From Glandiceps talaboti (lineage: Eukaryota > Hemichordata > Enteropneusta > Spengelidae): 64,000 bases of DNA. The notes under the pieces were generated by a model. The model searched no databases. It had not been told where the DNA came from and saw only the letters and a program-made list of their open reading frames with translations. How positions within the stretch are numbered: the first letter of the stretch is position 1; every line of letters begins with the position of its first letter. A program made the translations under genes and the position numbers. The DNA lies in the NCBI RefSeq assembly GCF_964340395.1, contig NC_135558.1:24906425-24970424 (forward strand). The letters are read 5' to 3'. Shown here piece by piece: positions 44,380 to 56,553 of this stretch.

Positions 44380-47115
44380 ACCCTGTTAGGTCCAGCCTAA
44401 TCTTCCCAGGGGCCCTAAAGCAAATGTACACAATACAACAAAACAAGGTAACACACATACAAATTGAAAAACAATGAAAAGTATGATGATAAAAACAAGA
44501 GTAAAAGATATAAAATTACATAATCACAGACAATGTAAAACGTTAAAGAGATTCAAATAAGTATGAATTTAAAAGATTTTTTGAAATAAGTTAAGTTCAT
44601 AATACTGGTAAGGTGAGAAGATAATATGTTTCAAAGTCTGGAGCTTTCAAAGCTAAATGACTGAGTAAACAGACGACAATTTGGAAGTGGCAAATACAAA
44701 AGATTGTTGTGCAGGAGCCGGTACTCATTTGATTACTGAGAGGTACATTAGACATTTAAAAATCAGAATATACTTGTTAAAAAAGAAATGATCTCTTTTC
44801 GAGTGGTAAAATATGAAGTTGTTTAAAAAGATCAATACTGGGAATCCCTTTGGATTGCATTTCCATGGTAGAGATATTTAAAATTAGTCAAATTGCGCGC
44901 TTCTGAAGTTTATATAATTTGTCAATATCACTTTTACTAGCATGAGACCATATGTTGCAACAAGTGTCAAAAAAGGGCTGAATATAACTAAAGTAAAAGT
45001 GTTTTAGTAGATACATCTAAGTATTTAGCAATATGACGAAGAGCTGCAAGATTAGAAGATACTTTGGCATGCAAATGTTGACAATGTGAATTCCATGAGA
45101 ATGAAGCGTCAATGATAAGTCCAAGTGATTTTTCAACTTCGCTGAGGGAAAGAGAAGCGTTGTTACAGATAACAGAAAAGGAAGTGGGCAAAGAAAGGTT
45201 CTTTTTTGGGGGAATTACCTTTGCTTTAGACTTATTAGTATTAATAAGGGTTGTCGGTGGTCGAGTCAGGGTTGTCGGTGGTCGAGTGGTTAAACCATCC
45301 GCCTCTTACCAATGCGGTCAGGGTTCGAACCCCGTACAGGGCTTGATTAAATTTCCCTACTGTAAGTAAGAAGAGTGTCGTTCAGTTTGACTCTGCCGAA
45401 CAACGCAGGTTTCCTCCGGGTACTCCGGTTTCCTCCTGCATTAACACTGAACCCGTGGGGGATGGCCCTCACTGGACTTCTTGGGAGACAAGCGTTCAAT
45501 GCTTAAAGAACTATCCAGTATAAATAAAGATTATTAATGATCATATGGTTTTGATTACACCAGGTGTGAACTTTAGACAGATCATCGTCAATAGTTTGAT
45601 TTACTGTGGAAATATCAGGGAAGGAAGAAGAGTAGAGTTATTAGCATAGGTATTAGTATGGCAGTGTTCAACTTCTAAATGGAGGTCATTGATATAAAGA
45701 AGGAATAGAAGAGGACCAAGGAAGAATTGCTATTTTTTAAAGGAAACAAACTTTTCTGTCCTTAAGATATGAAGTGAACCAATTTATAGCCAAAGAATCA
45801 AAGTTGTAGAGTTTAAGTTTTTGAATAAGCAATGAATGGTTAATAAGATCAAAGGCCTTAGAGAGATCAAGAAAAATGATACCACTCCAGTTATTGTTAT
45901 TTATTGCAGTATTAACTGATTAACGAAATAAGTGAGAGCAGTCTGACAAGAATGACCGGGACGAAAGCCTGATCGAAACGAATAAAGATACAAACTTTGA
46001 TGAGCGTGGGATTCTAAAAGTTTGGATAAACAAGGCAGAATAGAAATGGGTCGAAAATTGGAGCATTTATCAGTAGAATTACTTTTATGAAGAGGAAGCA
46101 CCTTAGCAATTTTCCAAGCAGATGGAAAATGATTATTGATTATGCAGAGGTTAACAATTCTAAAAATGTGTGTAGCAATATAAGGAGCTGTAGATTTCAA
46201 AATCTTAGCGCATATAAAATCATAGGGTTGACTTAGAAATATCCAAATCCAGAAGGAATTTCAAAACATTCATTTGCAAGATAGTGGAATTCGGAAGCTG
46301 TAATGAATGTCTTTAGAGTCAACAAAATTATTTAACTTAGTGGAATCAAAAGTCTCATGCATAATGTCTTTGTTGAGAGCATCTGCAATGTCAATGAAAT
46401 GTATGTTAAAAGCTTCGGCAATATCCATTGAAGATGTCAGCTCAGTGCCATCAAGATATAGCTTTGAGGGATTAGACGGAGAAGACTTGGGATGAAGATC
46501 ATGAATGGCTTTCCAAATATTGATGTTGTGGGATTTGTTGGCAATAAGCTTAGATTAATATTTTTTCCTGAGGGATGATGTAAGCATGTTTACGTAGTTC
46601 CTTTGTTTCTTGTATTCAACAATATGATTTGAAGCTTTCAACTTGTCTCTAAGGTTGCGCGCATAATGAAGTTCATGGGTATGCCATGAAGGTAGATTTG
46701 CATAATGAACTCACTTGAATTTATCATTTGAGTGGAGCATGATTGTTGAAGATACCACAGAAAGTTGAAATCCAACTATTTAGGGCAAGTTCATGATCAT
46801 TTTTAGTTTGCAGAGTTGACCAGTCTGCTGACTTCAGGTCACTAACAAAGTTGTTTTCATTGAAGTTACGTTAGCATCTGTAGGTGATAGTTTTATGGTC
46901 CGATTTTCTGGTTGAATTGATTTTTCTAACTGTCATAATGGGGGAATGATCAGAGAGTCCATGAGATATTGTTCTTTTTTTTAGAATAATTTGTACGGTT
47001 GGTGGTATATATATGATCAATTAAGGTAGAAGTAGTATCAGTTGTTCTGGTAGGTGTATCAGTGAGTTGTTTGAGACAAAAGTATTCAATAGTAGATGTC
47101 CATTTTGCATAGTTG
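44380..47115 (-). pseudogene. LINE-3n: APE-RT element, 5' truncated, with a SINE inside
   Basis: Minus strand from 47115. APE end: TDTPTRTTDTTSTLIDHIY, then GLSDHSPIMTVRK (SDH motif). Linker: ELTSSMDIAEAFNIHFIDI. RT: HFPSAWKIAKVLPLHKS (fingers), FRPISILPCLSKLLE, FRSGFRPGHSCQTAL, SGIIFLDLSKAFDLINHSLL (motif A), degraded C motif region, MIINTNKSKAKV (split by SINE-2), EKSLGLIIDASFSWNSHCQH (thumb) and YIQPFFDTCCNIW. Frames at 45901-46200 and 44988-45191 are the longest open pieces. Multiple stops; dead. The DLSKAFD and RPISILP blocks are typical of Jockey/CR1-like LINEs; the clade is not fixed. Confidence 0.88.
45247..45535 (+). mobile_element. SINE-2, full length, inside LINE-3n
   Basis: tRNA-like head: GGTCGAGTGGTTAAACCATC (A box) and CAGGGTTCGAACCCCGTAC (perfect B box GGTTCGAACCC). 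The first 20 bp of the head are present twice (45247 and 45268). Body: GCAGGTTTCCTCCGGGTACT and CCGGTTTCCTCCTGCA, a core shared by many invertebrate SINEs. Tail: AACTATCCAGTATAAATAAA then GATTATTAATGA. It splits the LINE-3n reading MIIN...KSKAKV, so it is younger than that LINE. Confidence 0.9.
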
Positions 47116-47162
47116 ACTTAGGTGAATGCAGGATTTTAAACAAAGTCTCAGAATGTGTTTAT

Positions 47163-47750
47163 TTAAATTTTTGATTTCCAAGTGGTAGCTCTCCTTCCAG
47201 ATCTTGTGTATATAAACATGGCATTGTCATCATCATCATCATCAGACCCAATTTCTCCTTCAACTTCATCAGAGTTGGAACTAGCTGTATCATCATTCTC
47301 ACTGTCACTGTCATCAGATGACAAATCACTCTCACTTTCTTTAGATTGATAATAGTGGCATCTTATAGCCTCAACTTTGTCTATTTTGTGCATTTCTGCC
47401 ACAGCTGGAATTTCATAGTTGGAAAGGTACTTATCAATTTCTTTCACTTTCAATTTGGAAATGTCACCGTTTCTGACAAGCGCATCCCAGTCATATTCAT
47501 TAATTTTTTTCAGCACGTTGCTCCCTTTCTTTCATTCTTTTTCTTTCCCTCATAGAGGCAAGTGTTCTCTGTTGTTCTAAATGAAGGATTGCTCCCTTTA
47601 ATATCTCTTTCTTGACACACAGTTTCTTGCTCAATTCGTCAAGTTTCTCAACATTTTTACTTGACACTAACCCTTTACTATACAGATGTTTTAGTTGTGC
47701 ACAGGGTTGGAAGTCATCTGGTGGTCTTTCACTACCATCATCTCTTGCTC
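47163..47750 (-). pseudogene. SAP-like C-terminal ORF, probably transposon derived
   Basis: The minus strand reads ERPPDDFQPCAQLKHLYSKG, then KNVEKLDELSKKLCVKKEIL, a basic coil MRERKRMKEREQRAEKN, then after a frameshift in an A run near 47513 NEYDWDALVRNGDISKLKVK, EIDKYLSNYEIPA, KIDKVEAIRCHYYQ, an acidic tract of S, D and E, and a stop at 47163-47165. LKVKEIDKYL...KVEAI...H has the helix-turn-helix spacing of a SAP DNA-binding motif and resembles C-termini seen on mobile-element proteins of marine invertebrates. The 117-codon part is intact. It could also be the last exon of a host gene; the upstream partner is not visible. Confidence 0.6.
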
Positions 47751-48679
47751 ATGGTGTTGAGAATACATCCATATAGTGTCAAAGTTTATTTATTTATCTT
47801 TATATTTACAAGTAATAGTATATTCATGCAAAGTGGAAAAGTATGTGCAAAAAACTTATTTTACTTTTTCTCTGTTAACTCGGCTTGTGAGATATTGTCT
47901 TCTGTTACACATGTAGCAGACGTTGCCAATATGCTAATTTTAGGAAATATTTAGAATGTGTTATTAAAAGTTTGTGTTGAAAATTATAGTCATACCTTGT
48001 ACAGAAGTGTTTGATACTTGTCACGTATGTTTTAGTGCAGGTGCATCTTTTACATTTTGATGGCAGGCTGAGATGAATCTTTTCCAACTTTTTTTTTTAA
48101 CTTCCAAGAGCTGCAAATGTAAAATGTTGTCTGTCATATTTGTCTGTCATTTAATACTAGTAAGAATTTACATGAAAAAGTTACATATCATTGTGATAAC
48201 CACAAACCAAAACACAGTCATGTCACAAAGAATATTTTCAGTATAGTGTAAAGGTAATTTCACACATTAAATGAACCAAATTTCAGTAGATAGTAGTGTG
48301 CATGAAAGACACTGGTATTTTCAGACAAAAAACAATCTGTACCACTCAATTCACCCATTTTTATTTATCATTACATTAACAGTTTATTAAAAGAAAATTA
48401 AAATTTGACTTTTTGTTTTTCATTTTACTAACTTGTGAGTAACTGTTGTTTGTAGCTGTTGTTATTATTGTTGTTGTTGTTGTTGTTGTTATTATTGAAA
48501 AAGGAAGACCAACATTTTAAAAGCTCATTTTCCCATGTTTGAAAAGTCATGTCAATTTATTTTCAGGTACCCCCCCCCCCCCTACAACCCATAACATTTT
48601 TTCAGGTACCCCCCATACACACACACACTATCCATATATTTTCAAGCCCCCCCCCCCCCCAACAAGTTTTTGTGAAAGC
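47751..48679. other. Unassigned sequence with C tracts
   Basis: AT-rich. Contains a (GTT)n run at about 48465-48490 and C tracts at about 48571-48582 and 48645-48660, each after TTTCAGGTA- or TTTCAAG-like text. Confidence 0.4.
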
Positions 48680-50110
48680 AGCCTTAAGACAGCTTTTGAT
48701 AGTGTTTGGCATTTAGGATTTTTCTCCAAATTATCAAAACAAGGTTTCCGTAGTAAATTTTTGAATATCATCAAGTGTATTTATGATAATATTCAGTCTT
48801 GTATCAAACTCTCAACTGGTTATACTGATTACTTTTCTTCTCGTATTGGTACAAGACAAGGTTGTAATCTAAGTCCCACACTGTTCAACCTATTCATTAA
48901 TGATTTGCCAATGTTACTTCACAGAAAATGTATTGATCCTCCCATTTTGCTCGATAAGAAAAATTACCGATCCTTATGTTCGCTGATGATATTGTACTGT
49001 TGTCAACTTCTAGTCATGGTTTACAACATTCACTCAGATTACTTGAATCCTTTTGCAACAAATGGCAACTAACAGTGAGTCTTAAAAAGACAAAAGTTGT
49101 GGTGTTCAATGCTAATTTTAAACCACTTAAATATAGTTTCTTTATTTATAATGAAAGAGTGGATATTGTTGCATCAAACACTTATTTAGGTATTTCATTA
49201 ACCCCTTCAGGAAATTTCAAAAATAGTGGTTTTGAAGAATAAAGCTTTGGAGCTCTGTTTGCTTACACTAACGTACTGAATACACATAATGGAGCTTCAG
49301 TTGATGTTAAATTGCATCATTCTCTTTGACTCTTTGGTCAAACCAATATTATTATATGGATCTGAAGTTTGGGGTGCCTACATATTCCGAAGAGTTGATG
49401 TTGGCAAATTCAATGAATACTTTCTTAAGCCTGTGATGAATGATATTGAATCAACACACAAAAGCATGCAGATATATGCTTGGAGTTAACAAAACATCAT
49501 GTATTCATGCATGTTGAGGTGAATTGGGTCGTTTTCCATTATTAATTACTGTTATTGAAAATGCTGTCAAATATTGGTTTCGGTTAAAACAAGTTAAAGA
49601 GGCATCTTTATTTGATTATGCATACAAATTAGAAATGAGGTTGCATGAAAATCACCAGTCCATATGTCTTGATTTTGTTCATTCAGTATTTTCATTTTGT
49701 AACTGTTTCCATTTTATAGTTGGTGAGAATTGTAAATTGTCTACTATATTAAAGAAAGTTAAAGATTCTTTGAAATCAAAATTTATTGACATGTGGAAGC
49801 AATCTGTGGCAAGTAACAACAAACTTCATGTTTATTCAAAAAAATCATATGTAGATAGATTAGAATTTCACTTGGACGTCGTTAGTCACCAACCAAAAAT
49901 TTTCTTTCTTGCAAGTATATAGCTTTGTTAGTTCAGATGTTCTTTGGATGTTTGTAGGGAAGGTAAAATAAGTCAGGAAAGAAGGCAATTTAAGAATTTT
50001 TGGAAAATTAGAAGATGGGTGAAGTTATGGGGAAGAAAAAATAAATGTTGTATTCTATATTGTCATAATTTTTGCAAGAAATCAGTGTGTTGTAGCTATA
50101 ATTCAATGTG
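48680..50110 (+). pseudogene. LINE-4p: RT fragment related to LINE-1n
   Basis: Plus strand: LKTAFDSVWHLGFFSKL (motif A, catalytic D partner AFD), then RIGTRQGCNLSPTLFNLFIN (motif B, RQGC-x-LSP), a short frameshift, MFADDIVLLS at about 48974 (motif C, FADD), SLKKTKVVVFN (motif D), NTYLGISLTPSGNF (thumb), LVKPILLYGSEVWG, and from 49527 GRFPLLITVIENAVKYWFRL followed by SKFIDMWKQSVASNN and VYSKKSYVDRLEFHLDV. The N-terminal APE part is missing. The AFDSVW and GRFPL/VKYWFRL blocks are the same as in LINE-1n, so the two belong to one clade. At least three frame breaks. Confidence 0.88.
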
Positions 50111-50535
50111 ACGAACGATACACTACTTAAATAACTTGATATTTGCATACAAGTTACCCATAATGCAAATGAGAACACTTTGCTGCCATTTAAGACGAAA
50201 TGTTCTTATTTTTCGAAAAGAAATAAGCCAAAAAATTACTTTCGTTACAGTTGGAATATATTATTTCCCAACAGTGTGTTTGTTAGATTTCTTATAAGAA
50301 AATGGAATTTAGTTTGCTGCCAAAACAAACCGTCTGTTGGGCCCTACTGCAACCTTGGATAATTCCTTTTTGTCTGAGATAGTGTCAGTTTGTCATGCTG
50401 TGACTTGGCACTAAGATTAACCATGATCTTGACGGTGGTTCCTCCAGGGCGAGTCTTGCTGCTAGACGTTCGGGCTTTCTTTCGATGCTATAACTATAAG
50501 CGAACGAAGTTCGCATGTGAGGGCCTGCCCGAACA
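50111..50535. other. Unassigned; possible LINE-4p tail
   Basis: No firm motif. A 60-codon frame at 50180-50362 may be further LINE C-terminus but cannot be matched. Confidence 0.35.
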
Positions 50536-50882
50536 GTCTAGCGAATGTCATTTTCAGACCGGACATTCCATTGAGATTACGATAAGCGGTGGGTTGGGCC
50601 ATATATGCATATATATACTTTAATATATTCAATCTCTGCATGGCGGTGTTGACAAACACATTTATGTCATTACTATGTCTTATCAGTTTATGGTAATTGT
50701 GTTTGATGAGTGTGTAGACGTTGTCATTCACACATTTTAGTTAACGCATTGGTGGTTATTTTTACAAGTCCCTCCTTAAGATGAATATGCATGAAAATTT
50801 AGCTATTGTCCTCTGTTTGTGCTTGTCGCTAATACGGTTCTCTGATTGGCAGTTATTTATATCCTGATGACATTCGCTAGAC
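50536..50882. repeat. Inverted repeat pair, possible MITE
   Basis: GTCTAGCGAATGTCAT at 50536-50551 and its exact reverse complement at 50867-50882, 16 bp each. No target duplication was found, so element status is uncertain. Confidence 0.6.
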
Positions 50883-51099
50883 GGATGTTCCATCCTCGAA
50901 AGCGTTGTTCGGCTGTGTGTCGTATTTTATCGGAAGAACATCCGAGGGCTAGCTGATAGACTAAGTTGTCCATTGCACCTCCGGGCAGGTTGACCCTTGC
51001 GATCACCCCAAAATGTGGGCGACCCGGGTGCATAATTAATGATAGTGGGGTACTGCGTTCGCGCTTTCCCCTGATCTTTAAAACAAAAATAGATTTCTT

Positions 51100-52390
51100 A
51101 TTACGGATTTATAATCCGTGACAAATTTAGTCCACGTCAGTCGAAACGATGATATTCCATATGTCACCTACTTGGAAACCCCTATATGGCTTCTTGCTTA
51201 TAGAGTTTCCAATACTCACACGCCAAAAGGGACCCGTTATCAAGAGTGTGATCAATCTGATTAAAATCCGATGTGGTGAAAGCGGCTAGATGTCCTTATT
51301 TACCTCTATTCATCGTGTTGTGACGTTTGTTTTGTTCGGAGTGATCGCCGCAAACGTCACAACACGATGAATAGAGGTAAATAAGGACATCTAGCCGCTT
51401 TCACCACATCGGATTTTAATCAGATTGGAGTGTGATATGAAAAGCAGAGAATTGAGAAGTGACATGTAAAATGCCTTACTTTTTACTTATTTCAAAAGTA
51501 AATTATCAAATCGAACTCTCATTAGTCTGCACACCGTTTCAGAATGACGAATGGCGTCCACCCCTGTTAAACCTGGCATACCCTATATTTCAAAAGCGAG
51601 GAGATGCAAGATGGCTACCTATGCTCTCGCGATGTGAAAACTTCATAATGCATCAGTCAAAAAGGGGCCCGCCCTCTAGAGTACATGCATGTACATGATA
51701 TACATGAGGCGACGGCAAGCATGTCAACACACATGTTGATGTCGTGGGTCTCCAAATGTCGAACAATGTTGCAAAATGCCTTTAATAACATAAACTGGTG
51801 ACTGTGGCTTTTCAGACAACCTTTGATGTTGTCCATAACGAAGCCTAATGCTTTCAGTCAAATAAAATAATTCGTTAAGTAGGCGGGAAAACGTGCAGTT
51901 TCACGCACCTTACTTATTGGCGACGCCAAGATACCGCCAGAAAAATTATTCCGCCAAAAACATGAATAAAGTAAAATCTAAAAAAAAAAAAATTCCAAGC
52001 TACAAGTAGTTCGAATTGGCGGGAAAACAAGCAATTTCACTAACCCCAGTTATTGTTATAATTACCCCGCCAAATATATGGATTAAAGAAATGAAAATAA
52101 TTCAAATTGTCTGGAAAACCTGCAGTTGCTAGTTACTAATGTCTAGTAATTTGATCACATATGTAGACTATGGCATACACATGCATCTCAGGTGATTTGG
52201 ATTATCTATATAATGCAGTCTCTCCTGTGCTCATTCCATAGTTTGTTAATTGTGATCTACAATGGGCGAGATAAGCAATTAAACATACAAGAAGCCACAT
52301 AGGGGTCTCCAAGTATGTGACATATGGAATATCATCGTTTCGACTGACTTGGACTAAATTTGTCACGGATTTAATCTGTCACGGATTATT
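51100..52390. mobile_element. Non-autonomous TIR element with about 95-bp terminal inverted repeats
   Basis: The left end at 51100-51195 (ATCCGTGACAAATTTAGTCC, AGTCGAAACGATGATATTCC, ATATGTCAC, CTTGGAAACCCCTATATGGC) recurs inverted at 52288-52390 with a few mismatches. The interior has no transposase; it holds the 173-bp perfect hairpin and unique AT-rich DNA. The outermost bases contain a palindrome (ACGGATTTATAATCCGT), so exact ends and target duplication could not be fixed. Confidence 0.82.
51254..51426. repeat. Perfect 76-bp inverted repeat with 21-bp loop
   Basis: Left arm 51254-51329 and right arm 51351-51426 are exact reverse complements; arm start AATCTGATTAAAATCCGATG, loop-side end CGTGTTGTGACGTTTG. 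It lies inside the TIR element. AGTGTGAT occurs just outside both arms. Confidence 0.97.
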
Positions 52391-54710
52391 TATACATGTT
52401 ATAGATGTAAAGGGTATGTTTTAGTAGCTGAATGTTATAGCGGATTCGTGCGATGAGAAAAAGAAAACTTCTTATGTTTTTAAATAAAACTTACATTATC
52501 TATCTATCTCGAGCATGATGATATTCGACTTCATATTATGAAATTTTGATTGTTGATATTAGTTCTCATACTGTCACAACACAAGCAAGTGCGAATATCA
52601 TTTTATAATAACAAGTTCTTAATATTTATTTTTTAGCTCGACTTATTGGTCGTCAAAAGTTTCAATTCTATTATTAACAAGTGTTAATAGTAGATCGTGA
52701 TATTATTATCTAATGTATCCTGGAGAATGATGAGGGTTATTCCACTTTGTAAATAAATGTCCAGTTGTAACTCAACAAGTTGGTTCGCAAATCATTTTCA
52801 GAGATGTCATCATGGCGCCACCAACAGTCGTTCAAGCAAGCATCATCATGTGACGAAAGTCTACAAAAACAAGATATTTGCATTGTAACCTAGCCTGAAA
52901 GATCCAAAGATGTGGGTGTTCCTTTCACTGACGAGTAGCAAGTGTGATTCAAGTGTGATAAGGTTGAACCTTTCAGACTGTATGTAGAAATAACCAGTAC
53001 AATACCATGAATAATTCATTCAAAGAATTTTGTAGTCAAACGTATTCTAATCACAATTTATGGCTATGTGTGGATCGTTCTGTCAGAACTAGTGCGGACA
53101 CTAACATAAGGACAAGTGATTAGTTTGAAAAAAAGGCATGGAATAAAGAATACAAATTGTATAGCTGACAAACATTTTGTAATTTACTCTAAATATATTT
53201 AATAGACGGGGTGTGTAGTTACATTGACTGACCGCGCCTCTCATTACACAATGTAAGTTGTAACATTCATGGGCAATAACAATAATAATAATATGCTAAA
53301 TTAATTCCATTAAATGAACTGTAATGGTCATGAAAAGTTTCAATTATATAAGCCCATACTACATAACCGAGATTCAAAAATGTTTTAAACTGATAATGAT
53401 GTGATGGTGAAGTAATCTTATACCGAAACCCCAAAACTGTATGTTTCACACCATCACTTCAATGTACTTTAAATTGGACTCGGTGTTAGCTGATAAACTT
53501 TCAATCGGTAGAAAAATCTACTGAACTACATAATTTAATATTGTTTACTTTAATACCTATATGAAAGGGTATATTTACGGTTATCAGCATTAAGTAATGT
53601 AGCTTAAATTTCACCCTATATTTAATATTACAATGCCAAATAGGTCGAGAAGTGATGATATAAATTACCATATTAACACTTACACCTCGTAAATCTAGGT
53701 GACTGATATTACATATAATTTGTACCTGTCTTAATGTTTATGTGTGATACATCATTACATCTTTCGAATACTTCATGTATCATATGATTTATTTTGCCTC
53801 CAAATTCTAATAAATTCCATCAACAATTACCAATCACCAACAGTGTGTCGATACATAGTTGGAATTTTACTGTTTGACAGTGTGCATAACAACTGTTATG
53901 TGTTAGACCATTATCGCTATGTAACCTGCTGTGAAGTTACTGTTTTGTTGTATTTAACACAATGCATGCCTACCTGCAAGTCCGCCCTCACCTTTTACGA
54001 GGTCACACCATATAGGTTAATAGAGGTCATGAAATTACCCAATCATTCTTCGTTTTGATGCGTGTCGACATGGAAAATGTTTAAATTCGTTTTACTCGAT
54101 AATATTCGGCAATAATCGGGTAATCCTGTATGACAGTTTCTAGAATAGAATGGAATCTTTTATTGCATCCGATAAGGAAACTACATTTCTTGGTTGTTTT
54201 TTTTACAGCAAGTGTTTGGTGCTAAAACAAACTAGTAAATATAAAAACTATTACGTACATTTAAACTATAACCTTGCCTCACACGTACACGTTACATATA
54301 CATGTATATGCCTTGGGGTGACATTTTTGTCCAATGTAGAAAATTTTGCACTTTTTGCGTAAACTCACACAACCAAAATTTAAATCGGAGATAGCATTAT
54401 GACATACTAATAGGATGCTCACCATTTTCCTGCTTTTATATTTTCGGCCGTGATGGGCAGACTAAATCGATATCTCAGTGCCACTGATACAATGCGAGTG
54501 GACATAGTGCTAATTAACCAGTGTTCTTCAAATGAGGGGGTCGGGTTTTTTTTCCGTGTAAAAATAAACTTTCCTAGATTTAGATATCGGGTAAAAGTGC
54601 AACAGTCGCGTGAATTCTGACATACATTACACACACGAGATGATTTGACATTAGACTAGTCAAGTCTTTACTAGGTTGATACTGTTACATTTTCAAAATT
54701 TCCTCAATAT
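52391..54710. other. Long gene-free stretch
   Basis: AT-rich. No ORF over 104 codons and none with motifs. No transposon ends recognised. Confidence 0.5.
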
Positions 54711-54975
54711 ACAGTCAACTAACTACCTACTGTACCCTGTAACGCTGTCATGGAAATATACACAGTCAACTAACTACCCACTGTACCCTGTAACGCTGTC
54801 ATGGAAATATATACAGTCAACTAACTACCCACTGTACCCTGTATCGCTGTCATGGAAATATACACAGTCAACTAACTACCCACTGTACCCTGTAACGCTG
54901 TCATGGAAATATATACAGTCAACTAACTACCCACTGTACCCTGTAACGCTGTCATGGAAATATACACAGTCAACT
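54711..54975 (+). repeat. 51-bp minisatellite, five units and a partial
   Basis: Units starting ACAGTCAACTAACTACCCAC at 54711, 54762, 54813, 54864, 54915 and partial 54966. Alternate units differ by TATACAC versus TATATAC, indicating a dimeric history. The period is 17 codons, which keeps one frame open (NYPLYPVTLSWKYTQST repeated), but nothing else suggests coding. Confidence 0.95.
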
Positions 54976-55929
54976 AGAATCAACATCAGTTTTAACATTT
55001 ATATTTTTAAATCAGTTTGAACAGTCAAACAAAAACTTTCAATTTATACACACAATACGTCGTTTATAGTCGAATTAAATGCTGTTTCTTTCTTATATAG
55101 TTTGTAGCTTTTAAATATTCCTTAGTATTCTATTTCGTATTGTGACGTGCCTCTGAAAAACAGCATTTTTGGTTTTGGTGATATACAAATTCTTACTTTG
55201 TATTTAATTTATCGTCTATCCGTCCACCCACCCACCCACGTCCACCCACCCACCCAATTACTCAACCACCAATGGCATCCGACGTCCATTTGTAAGGTAT
55301 GATTTTAGGGAACGTCACCTCCTCCTGTAACACATGTACATTTGTCGAAATATTAAACCAGCTTCACTTTAGCCACACTTTGATACAGCTTCAAATTTTT
55401 AATATTTCGACAAATCTGTTGAAAGGAATGTTATTCGATGCGACGATGGCGTAAGCGGAACAATTGACACTCTTATAATCCAATGTTTTGTGTTGCGATA
55501 TTTTAAAAACTAAAATGGCATGTAGCAGCAGTGTCTGGGCTTAGCTATATTAAAATTCCTTTCTTAACATGAGTACCACTACATGTTGTACTTTTTAAAA
55601 ATGTTTATGCAACAGACACATTTATGTATATCCGCCTGTACCAGAGTTGGTGCGTAGCACTGTACGAAATATTTCCCTAATAAATGCACCTTGATTAGTT
55701 CGATCGGAGGTAGTAGGCGCGCTGGTTATGCGCTGAACGTTCGAATTTTGAGTCCCCATAGGCGCATTTCAAAATTGTTATCATACGCATATCGAACCAT
55801 GGGCATCATGGCACAATAAAGCTAAGATTGTGAATATATAAAATAACAAAATGAAAATAGAATTTAAAAACGAAACAAAAAACCCAGTTTTTCCTATTGT
55901 AGAGGTAGATTTCTGATGTAATAATGCAT
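54976..55929. other. Unassigned sequence
   Basis: Contains a short CCACCCAC-rich run at about 55220-55255 and an inverted pair around 55341-55419 (TTTGTCGAAATATTAAA and AATATTTCGACAAAT). No gene. Confidence 0.5.
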
Positions 55930-55938
55930 GTGATGTGT

Positions 55939-56553
55939 TAGTCCTGCTTACATGACGGTGCACGAGTCTGTATTACTGACTTGACTCTAAACACCGTCAT
56001 GCAAAGAGCAATAGAGTTTGCCTATTACAACACCGCAAGCAAAATGTACTCGCGCCAATTGCAAAAGAATTACCCACCGACCGATCAAATATTAGCAACC
56101 GATCGAATATCTACGCCATTTCAATTCCTCTGACGGTAGTATTCCCTGCTCAGATCACAAAAAGCGTCGAAATCGGACCTTTTCAAGTGCGAACTGCAAC
56201 ATTCAAACAACCCTCGTAACACCGCCACATTTGATATCGTTGAGTGAGATGAATAATTACCTAGAGACACTTGCGCCGACGTACGTAAGGAGAAGTGATT
56301 AAATTTACGATAGAATTTGAAAAGTTCCGATTTTGATAGTTTTGGTCATCCGCTATAGGACTTTTGCAGTCAAAATGAGGTAAACAGACTAAATAATAGA
56401 TTTATTGCTAATATTTGACCACTGGGCGATTTTATTCATAGTTACCGGCATTTTTAGTAAGTCCGTATTTCACGGCTGGCTCTTCGCAGGACGGAGGGGG
56501 AGGGACAATTGTCAGAATCGAGTCCCGAATTCCTCCGTATGCAAGCAGGACTA
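55939..56553. mobile_element. 615-bp MITE with 9-bp target duplication
   Basis: Ends TAGTCCTGCTTACATGACGG and CCTCCGTATGCAAGCAGGACTA form imperfect terminal inverted repeats of about 20 bp. The flanks are exact 9-bp direct repeats GTGATGTGT (55930-55938 and 56554-56562). There is no transposase. A 9-bp duplication points to a Mutator-like superfamily; hAT would give 8. The interior is higher in GC than the flanks. Confidence 0.85.

Noticed and set aside
45247-45320. A functional tRNA gene
   Set aside because: A and B boxes are present, but the anticodon arm does not fold well and the sequence continues into a SINE body and ATT-type tail.
54676-55020. 114-codon ORF with 17-residue repeats
   Set aside because: The 51-bp unit is a multiple of three by chance; frame outside the repeat has no support and all units are nearly identical at every codon position.
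55690-55765. tRNA-like sequence with a B-box-like GTTCGAATTTT
   Set aside because: The B box is imperfect and no body or tail of a SINE follows; not enough support.
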